In this document: piece by piece, positions 23,784 to 28,531 of the stretch
How the letters are laid out: every line of letters starts with the position of its first letter
Position numbering within the stretch: position 1 is the stretch's first letter
From: CAUZEO01 sp963578625
GTDB lineage: Bacteria > Verrucomicrobiota > Kiritimatiellia > SLOV01
Length of the DNA: 28,531 nucleotides
NCBI GenBank assembly: GCA_963578625.1
Contig: CAUZEO010000023.1
Location: 1-28,531 of the forward strand
Direction of reading: 5' to 3'
Position numbers and translations under genes: made by a program
Notes under the pieces: generated by a model
Database searches by the model: none
What the model saw: the letters and a program-made list of their open reading frames with translations, nothing else
What the model was told of the DNA's origin: nothing

Positions 23784-24384
23784 GCTGAGGCCCGCCACTT
23801 TCGCGTAAGACAACCGGAGGCACATTTTCTTTCAAAAACCCCGGAAGCTTTTCCATGCTATCGACTAAAGCGTCAGCCGATACATCCGCCTTCGAACGGG
23901 AAACGAAGACCGTTCTGCACCCCGCGCCCCGGCCTGCCAGAATGTCACCCGGTGAATCCCCGATCATCCAGGATTGCGCGAGGTTCAGGTTGTGACGGCG
24001 CGCGGCTTCCAACAGCATCCCCGGATTCGGCTTTCGCCAGGGGTGCGAATCGTCATCGTGGGGGCACACGAAAATATCCAGCAGGGCAAGACCTTCCCCG
24101 GCAAGCAATGATCCAAGCCTGGCATGAATCTCTTCCACGCCCTCAACTGAAATGGCCCCGAGCGCAATGCCGCGCTGGTTGGTCACGACGACCGCCGGAT
24201 AACCCAGGTCGGTCACAATCCGCAAGGATTTCACGAAGGCTGGGAGCAGAAAAAACCGTTGCACGGAGGTCACGTACCGTTCGGGATCCGGAGGCACGTT
24301 AACAATCCCGTCCCGGTCAAAAAATATGCATGGGGATTTCAAATTTTCGTTTCCAACAATTCCCGAGTATCTTGCAATTGGCAC
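23776..24384 (-). CDS. HAD-superfamily phosphatase, GmhB/HisB-N-like (HAD-IIIA)
   Basis: Family members dephosphorylate sugar or histidinol phosphates, for example D-glycero-D-manno-heptose 1,7-bisphosphate for lipopolysaccharide. Visible motifs are the nucleophile block FFDRDGIVNV, VVTNQRGI, RKPNPGML and WMIGDSPGDILAGRGAGC. The zinc loop of typical GmhB (C-x-H then C-x-C before RKP) is shortened here to CPHDDDSHPWRKP: the first Cys and His remain, but the last two Cys are absent, so the usual Zn site is probably lost or altered. The start is uncertain. GTG 24384 (202 residues) follows a GGGGGG run at suitable spacing; TTG 24414 and an internal TTG just before KSPCIFFDRDG are alternatives. 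It is translationally coupled to the pseudo-exosortase and suggests a phosphosugar step in the same pathway. Confidence 0.7.
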   Translation of the reverse strand: MPIARYSGIVGNENLKSPCIFFDRDGIVNVPPDPERYVTSVQRFFLLPAFVKSLRIVTDLGYPAVVVTNQRGIALGAISVEGVEEIHARLGSLLAGEGLALLDIFVCPHDDDSHPWRKPNPGMLLEAARRHNLNLAQSWMIGDSPGDILAGRGAGCRTVFVSRSKADVSADALVDSMEKLPGFLKENVPPVVLRESGGPQHG

Positions 24385-24477
24385 GACCCTTGCGCCCCCC
24401 TTGCAGAGGCTCAATCAATCGGTTACCTTAGTGATTATCGATCCCGAATGCAATGTGACGAAGGTATTTTGAAGAAG

Positions 24478-25962
24478 ATGACCTACCCGGTAGCCATTCA
24501 ACGACTGGAGGTCGCCTCGTATCCGGAGGTTCAGCCCTACCACCCGCACCAGGCGTACCCCGAGTATCCTACGCCTGCGTTACTCTCCTCGGATAATCCG
24601 GTCTACGAAGCGGTTCGGGACCTGTTCCTTCGTCTCGGGCTGGATGCGGGCAATGCCGGCTCCCCGGAGTGGAATCCGCTGGGTTCGGTCGTTCGTCCAG
24701 GCGATCACGTCTTCATCAAGCCCAACATGATCGCCCATAAACACACGAACTCCGAGGCATGGATCGATGTGATTACCCACGGGTCCGTGATCCGCCCGGT
24801 GGTGGACTACGTATTCATCGCGCTCCGCGGCGAAGGGAGCATCACCATCGGGGACGCCCCCCAGACCGATTCGATTTTCGACAAAATCATCGCCCACATG
24901 GGGCTTCCGGAGCTGCAGGCGTACTACCGCGAGCACCTGCAATTTCCCGTCGAACTGCTGGATCTACGGGATGAGCATTGGATCGAAAAAGACGGCATCT
25001 ATGTCGAAACAGTGAAGCTGCAAGGTGATCCGCGCGGCGGGGTCTCCGTAGATCTCGGGGGACTCAGCCATTTCGAAGAGTTCGACGATAAAAACAAAAC
25101 GTACTACGGAGCATTCTACGACACCACGGAAACTAACGATCACCATCGTGGCGGAAGGCACGAATACGCAATTTCAAAAACGCCCATCGACGCGGATGTC
25201 TTCATTGGAATACCGAAGTTGAAAACGCACAAGAAGTGCGGATTGACGGTGAATCTGAAGGGCCTGGTCGGCATCAACGCCAACAAGAACTGGCTGCCCC
25301 ACTATTGCATCGGCAGCCCTGCGGAAGGCGGCGACCAATTTCCGGGGAACGGAGCAAAGGGGAGGTTGGAAAACAGCATTGTGCTGTGGATGAAAAAACA
25401 CCTCGTAAAAGGAAGCCGGCCCGCCCTGTTCGCCGCCCGCAAACTGAAAAAACTCGGATACCGGGTTTTCGGTGGCACCGAGAAGGTCGTCCGCTCCGGA
25501 AATTGGCACGGCAATGACACGGTGTGGAGAATGTCGGTAGATTTGAATCGAATTCTGTTCTATGCCAACGCCGACGGAACACTGCGTTCCGCTGGATCCG
25601 GAAAAAGATTTTTCTCCGTGGTAGACGGCGTTGTCGCCATGGACGGCAACGGGCCCGTCACGGGCGACCCCATGAATGCGGCGGTTTTGATTGCCGGCGA
25701 CAACCCGGTCGCCGTGGACGCAGTCTCCGCGAAACTGATGGGATTCGACCCTGCCAAGCTTCCGATTATTCATTGCAACCTGGGAGCGCACGAACTTCCG
25801 CTTTTCACCGGGGGGTACGAAAACATATTGACGACAAGCAATCACGCGCCCTGGCACAAGGGGCTGCATGAGTGGCTCCCGTCCGATGTACTCGCATTCC
25901 GCCCGCATTTTGGATGGATCGGCAAGATCGAATGGCTACCCGAAACGGCAGAGAGCGACTAA
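24478..25962 (+). CDS. DUF362 domain-containing protein
   Basis: This 494-residue protein has the DUF362 layout: a VFIKPNM block (KPN at 81-83), ITIGDAPQTDS (IGDAP at 124-128), KLKTHKKCGLTVNLKGLVG (KLKTH at 247-251, C254), and a C-terminal VVDGVVAMDGNGPVTGDPMNAAVLIAGDNPVAVDAVSAKLMG. DUF362 proteins lack an established biochemical role. Some carry ferredoxin domains, but I see no 4Fe-4S cysteine cluster here. The frame is open to 24259, but ATG 24478 marks the start of sensible sequence (MTYPVAIQRLEVASYPEV); a TTG three codons earlier is an alternative. It is divergent from the HAD gene and leads a plus-strand block with the CapK-like gene, four bases apart. DUF362 genes recur in polysaccharide loci, so an envelope-glycan role is an inference. 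Confidence 0.85.
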   Translation: MTYPVAIQRLEVASYPEVQPYHPHQAYPEYPTPALLSSDNPVYEAVRDLFLRLGLDAGNAGSPEWNPLGSVVRPGDHVFIKPNMIAHKHTNSEAWIDVITHGSVIRPVVDYVFIALRGEGSITIGDAPQTDSIFDKIIAHMGLPELQAYYREHLQFPVELLDLRDEHWIEKDGIYVETVKLQGDPRGGVSVDLGGLSHFEEFDDKNKTYYGAFYDTTETNDHHRGGRHEYAISKTPIDADVFIGIPKLKTHKKCGLTVNLKGLVGINANKNWLPHYCIGSPAEGGDQFPGNGAKGRLENSIVLWMKKHLVKGSRPALFAARKLKKLGYRVFGGTEKVVRSGNWHGNDTVWRMSVDLNRILFYANADGTLRSAGSGKRFFSVVDGVVAMDGNGPVTGDPMNAAVLIAGDNPVAVDAVSAKLMGFDPAKLPIIHCNLGAHELPLFTGGYENILTTSNHAPWHKGLHEWLPSDVLAFRPHFGWIGKIEWLPETAESD

Positions 25963-25966
25963 GCTG

Positions 25967-27382
25967 ATGTCGTATCACTCCAATTGGAAGCAGCGCCTGT
26001 ACCGGAATGCGCCGTTCCTGGTGAAGAATACGCTGGCAACCCTTTATGGATACCAACAACGCCGCGCGCGTTTCGGGCATGTTTTCAATACCACACTCGA
26101 ACTGCTGGAGAAGTCACAGTTCGCGGGGGCCGAGCAGACCGGCGAACAAGAAAAGCAGTGCCTTTCCGCGTTTCAGGAGGACGCCGCAACACATACCACG
26201 TTTTACCGCGACCGCGAAGTGTATCGGGCAGGGACTGCGAACGCCTTCGAAGCACTGCCAATACTGACGAAACCCACTGTTCAGTCGCACATGAAGGACC
26301 TGTACCGTGACGGGTACGAGAAAGCGGATTTCCAGTGGGGACACACAAGCGGAACCACCGGTCGAGCGCTCGTGTTTCCGATTAGCAGCGACTGCTTTCA
26401 GAAAGAATATGCGTTTCGAGCCCTGCACTATGGGTGGGGCGGCGTGAATTTCACGGGCAGGGAACGGGTCGCCTTTTGCAGCGGTCACCCGGTGGCATTC
26501 GAAGATCGGGCCCGCCCGCCGTTCTGGGTGCACGATTGGGCGAACCAGTGGCTGTTACTCTCATCGTATCACCTTACACCGAAGAACCTTCCCGCCTACG
26601 TCCGGAAGCTCGAATCGTACCAGCCGGTAATGATCGGAGGATATCCTTCTTCCCTGTATCTGCTCGCGCTCGCGGTTCGTAAGCACCGTGCCAGGGGAAT
26701 CAACGTGCGCGCGATATTTACCGCATCTGAAACCCTATACGATTTTCAACGCCAGGCGATGACGGATGCATTCGGGACAACGGTTTTCAATTGGTACGGG
26801 AATTCCGAGTTTTGCGGTCACATTACCGAATGTGATCAGGGTTCACTTCACATCCGGCATGAACATAGCTATCTCGAAGTCCTGGACGAGCAGGACCGGC
26901 CCTGCGCACCGGGTGAATCGGGACGGGTCGTTGCAACTGGTTTCGCGAACCGGCTGTTCCCGCTGATCCGGTATGACATCGGCGATCGGATTACGCTGTC
27001 GAGGGCGACCGAGTGTCCGTGTGGCCGGACCGGTAGGCTGGTAGATCGCATCGAGGGGCGCAGGGAAGACTATATCGCCACGCCGGACGGGAGGCTCGTC
27101 GGACGGCTCGATCACCTGTTCAAGGACACGGTGAACGTGATTGAAGCCCAGATTCTACAATCCGAGATTGAGCAAGTTGTATTCAGAATTGTCAAACGGC
27201 CGGAATACGGTCCAAATGATGAAGAGGAAATTACCAGAATGGCCCGGTTACGGCTGGGATCGTCCATCAAGATCGAATTTGAGCATGTGGATCGAATTGA
27301 AAGAACGGCCGGAGGTAAGTTTAGGTTCATCGTTTCGGAATTGAACCAGGAGGAGTTGCTCCGGGAGCTTGTCGAGTCATAA
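25967..27382 (+). CDS. CapK/PaaK-like adenylate-forming enzyme (phenylacetate-CoA ligase family)
   Basis: This 471-residue ANL-superfamily enzyme would activate a carboxylic acid with ATP. The P-loop-like HTSGTTGRALVFP contains TSGTTG at 127-132. The A5-like motif is FNWYGNSEFCGHITEC (about 273-288). A later block reads IRYDIGDRI, then ECPCGRTGRLVDRIEGRREDYI, with the C-x-C-G-R typical of CapK relatives. CapK-like members are common in capsule and exopolysaccharide clusters, where they may activate an acyl group for glycan modification; the substrate here is unknown. The start at 25967 sits four bases after the DUF362 stop and begins MSYHSNWKQRLYRNAP; the frame extends to 25868, but only within the DUF362 gene. 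No strong ribosome site, so coupling is likely. Confidence 0.85.
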   Translation: MSYHSNWKQRLYRNAPFLVKNTLATLYGYQQRRARFGHVFNTTLELLEKSQFAGAEQTGEQEKQCLSAFQEDAATHTTFYRDREVYRAGTANAFEALPILTKPTVQSHMKDLYRDGYEKADFQWGHTSGTTGRALVFPISSDCFQKEYAFRALHYGWGGVNFTGRERVAFCSGHPVAFEDRARPPFWVHDWANQWLLLSSYHLTPKNLPAYVRKLESYQPVMIGGYPSSLYLLALAVRKHRARGINVRAIFTASETLYDFQRQAMTDAFGTTVFNWYGNSEFCGHITECDQGSLHIRHEHSYLEVLDEQDRPCAPGESGRVVATGFANRLFPLIRYDIGDRITLSRATECPCGRTGRLVDRIEGRREDYIATPDGRLVGRLDHLFKDTVNVIEAQILQSEIEQVVFRIVKRPEYGPNDEEEITRMARLRLGSSIKIEFEHVDRIERTAGGKFRFIVSELNQEELLRELVES

Positions 27383-27393
27383 TTACAGGGGTC

Positions 27394-28531
27394 ATGAAGC
27401 AAGTCAGTCAAAACTACAAAACCGGGTCGATTAGGCTCTCTACCGTGCCAGCGCCGACGCTCCAGTCCGGCGGCGTCCTTGTTCGAACCCGGTTCAGCGT
27501 CATTTCGGCAGGGACGGAAGGGATGAAAGTCCGGGAAGGGAAGATGTCCTACCTGGAAAAGGCGAAAGCGCGCCCTGACCAGGTAAAAAAAGTTCTTCAG
27601 ACGGTTCAACAGCAGGGCGTCGCCGCGGCCTACGGCAAAGTCATGAACAAACTCGATTCACTGACCCCGCTGGGATACTCTCTTTCCGGCGAAATAACGG
27701 CAGTGGGGGAAGAGGCGGCGGAATTCGTCGCCGGTGACCGCGTTGCCTGCGCCGGAGTCGGCTACGCCAATCACGCCGAGATAAATTTCGTTCCTCGCAA
27801 CCTGGTTGTGGCCGTACCTCATGCAGTGCGCATGGAGCACGCCGCGTTTGCCACCCTTGGCGCAATCGCCCTCCAGGGATTGCGGAGGTCCGACATGCAA
27901 CTCGGTGAAACCGCCTGCGTGATTGGACTCGGATTGATCGGGCAGATCCTGGTGCAGCTTCTTCGCGCCGCTGGAATGCATGTCGTGGGCATTGATTTGG
28001 TTCCCGAGCGTTGTGAGATTGCCCGCGCATCGGGAGCGGATGCCGCCGGCGCTCCGAATGGAGCGGAGATTCCCTCGGCAGTGGAGCGCCTGACGAAAGG
28101 CGCAGGCGCAGACTGCATTTTCCTATGCGCGGGAGGCGACAGCAACAAGCCGGTTGAACTGGCGGTCGCCCTGGCGCGGGACCGCGCTTGCGTTGTCGAC
28201 ATTGGAAAAACCAAGCTCGATCTGCCCTGGAAGGATTTTTACGAAAAAGAACTAAATGTTCGTTTCTCGCGTTCTTACGGGCCCGGACGATATGACCCCA
28301 ACTACGAAGAACTCGGCATTGATTATCCCATCGGCTATGTCCGGTGGACCGAGCGCCGAAACATGGAGGCGTTTCTGCATCAGATCGCGCGCGGCGAAGT
28401 AGATCTGGATCCCATCATCTCATCCATTGAACCTTTTGAGCGTGCGGAACAAGTCTATCAGGATCTATCCGAAGGCAAGGCGGGAGGGTTGGGAATCGTT
28501 TTTCGGCATCCCTCTCCCGATCAGGAACGCG
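27394..28531 (+). CDS. Bi-domain oxidoreductase (zinc-type dehydrogenase N-terminal part), runs off the window
   Basis: The gene starts at ATG 27394, eleven bases after the CapK-like gene, and stays open to the window edge (379 codons visible). The N-terminal half is medium-chain dehydrogenase-like: RTRFSVISAGTEGMKV, LGYSLSGEITAVGE, then a Rossmann fold with VIGLGLIGQ (GLGLIG at 178-183) and the acidic D201 after the second strand, suggesting NAD preference. The insert MSYLEKAKARPDQVKKVLQTVQQQGV is typical of the bi-domain oxidoreductases of capsule loci, in which a zinc-dehydrogenase-like half is fused to a Gfo/Idh/MocA half (about 700 residues in total). The second half would lie beyond the window, so the fusion is predicted, not seen. 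Substrate is unknown, plausibly a sugar or nucleotide sugar. Confidence 0.8.
   Translation, partial: MKQVSQNYKTGSIRLSTVPAPTLQSGGVLVRTRFSVISAGTEGMKVREGKMSYLEKAKARPDQVKKVLQTVQQQGVAAAYGKVMNKLDSLTPLGYSLSGEITAVGEEAAEFVAGDRVACAGVGYANHAEINFVPRNLVVAVPHAVRMEHAAFATLGAIALQGLRRSDMQLGETACVIGLGLIGQILVQLLRAAGMHVVGIDLVPERCEIARASGADAAGAPNGAEIPSAVERLTKGAGADCIFLCAGGDSNKPVELAVALARDRACVVDIGKTKLDLPWKDFYEKELNVRFSRSYGPGRYDPNYEELGIDYPIGYVRWTERRNMEAFLHQIARGEVDLDPIISSIEPFERAEQVYQDLSEGKAGGLGIVFRHPSPDQER

Noticed and set aside
1..28531. CRISPR arrays, tRNA or rRNA genes, transposases, prophage or conjugation genes
   Set aside because: None was recognised on either strand; no regularly spaced repeats, cloverleaf-like sequences or transposase motifs were seen.
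1..28531. A PEP-CTERM-like substrate for the exosortase
   Set aside because: No protein in the window ends with a short motif, a membrane helix and a basic cluster; the C-termini of the DUF4091 and Asp-box proteins are hydrophilic.

Overview
The window is bacterial and fairly GC-rich. Genes are densely packed in strand-coherent blocks, separated by a few eroded intergenic stretches. I infer a Gram-negative, heterotrophic, probably uncultured lineage. Exosortase/EpsI genes occur in bacteria with an outer membrane and exopolysaccharide. Sialidase-like (Asp-box), DUF4091 and phytanoyl-CoA-dioxygenase-family genes are abundant in Planctomycetota, Lentisphaerota, Verrucomicrobiota and Hydrogenedentota-type genomes. 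The phylum assignment is a low-confidence inference; gyrB and gyrA in the window would settle it.

Region 1 (1-8.5 kb, accessory, partly decayed). It holds a secreted DUF4091/GH123-like hydrolase, an aminoglycoside 3-N-acetyltransferase-like gene that has lost its 3' end, a PhyH-family dioxygenase, a short frame-broken gene with a strong Shine-Dalgarno and a strong terminator, and two convergent paralogous Asp-box proteins. Between those two paralogs lie a 130-bp imperfect palindrome and a second hairpin. A FAD-dependent PYROXD2/CrtI-like oxidoreductase follows, with an orphan coding fragment downstream of it.

Region 2 (10-19 kb, housekeeping). It holds a GNAT acetyltransferase, the efp-epmA pair (translation factor EF-P and its lysyl-transferase), the gyrB-gyrA operon behind a recognisable sigma70-type promoter, and a convergent FHA-domain protein. 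GyrA has Gln at the quinolone-determining position 83.

Region 3 (19-28.5 kb, envelope/exopolysaccharide and protein sorting). On the minus strand, in transcription order, are a HAD phosphatase, an exosortase-like membrane protein, an EpsI protein, a canonical exosortase, a second EpsI protein and a UDP-glucuronate-decarboxylase-like epimerase. On the plus strand, diverging from the HAD gene, are a DUF362 protein, a CapK/PaaK-like adenylate-forming enzyme and the start of a bi-domain (zinc-dehydrogenase plus Gfo/Idh type) oxidoreductase typical of capsule loci.

The most notable signal is the duplicated exosortase-EpsI module. One exosortase (20762-21784) keeps the Cys/Arg/His catalytic residues. 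The other (22836-23783) is clearly homologous through its central membrane region but has replaced all three, so it looks like a pseudo-enzyme kept in an intact operon with its own EpsI partner. Both EpsI proteins share an unusual cysteine motif (Cys ... CPxCG) near the N-terminus. No PEP-CTERM-like substrate is encoded in the window.
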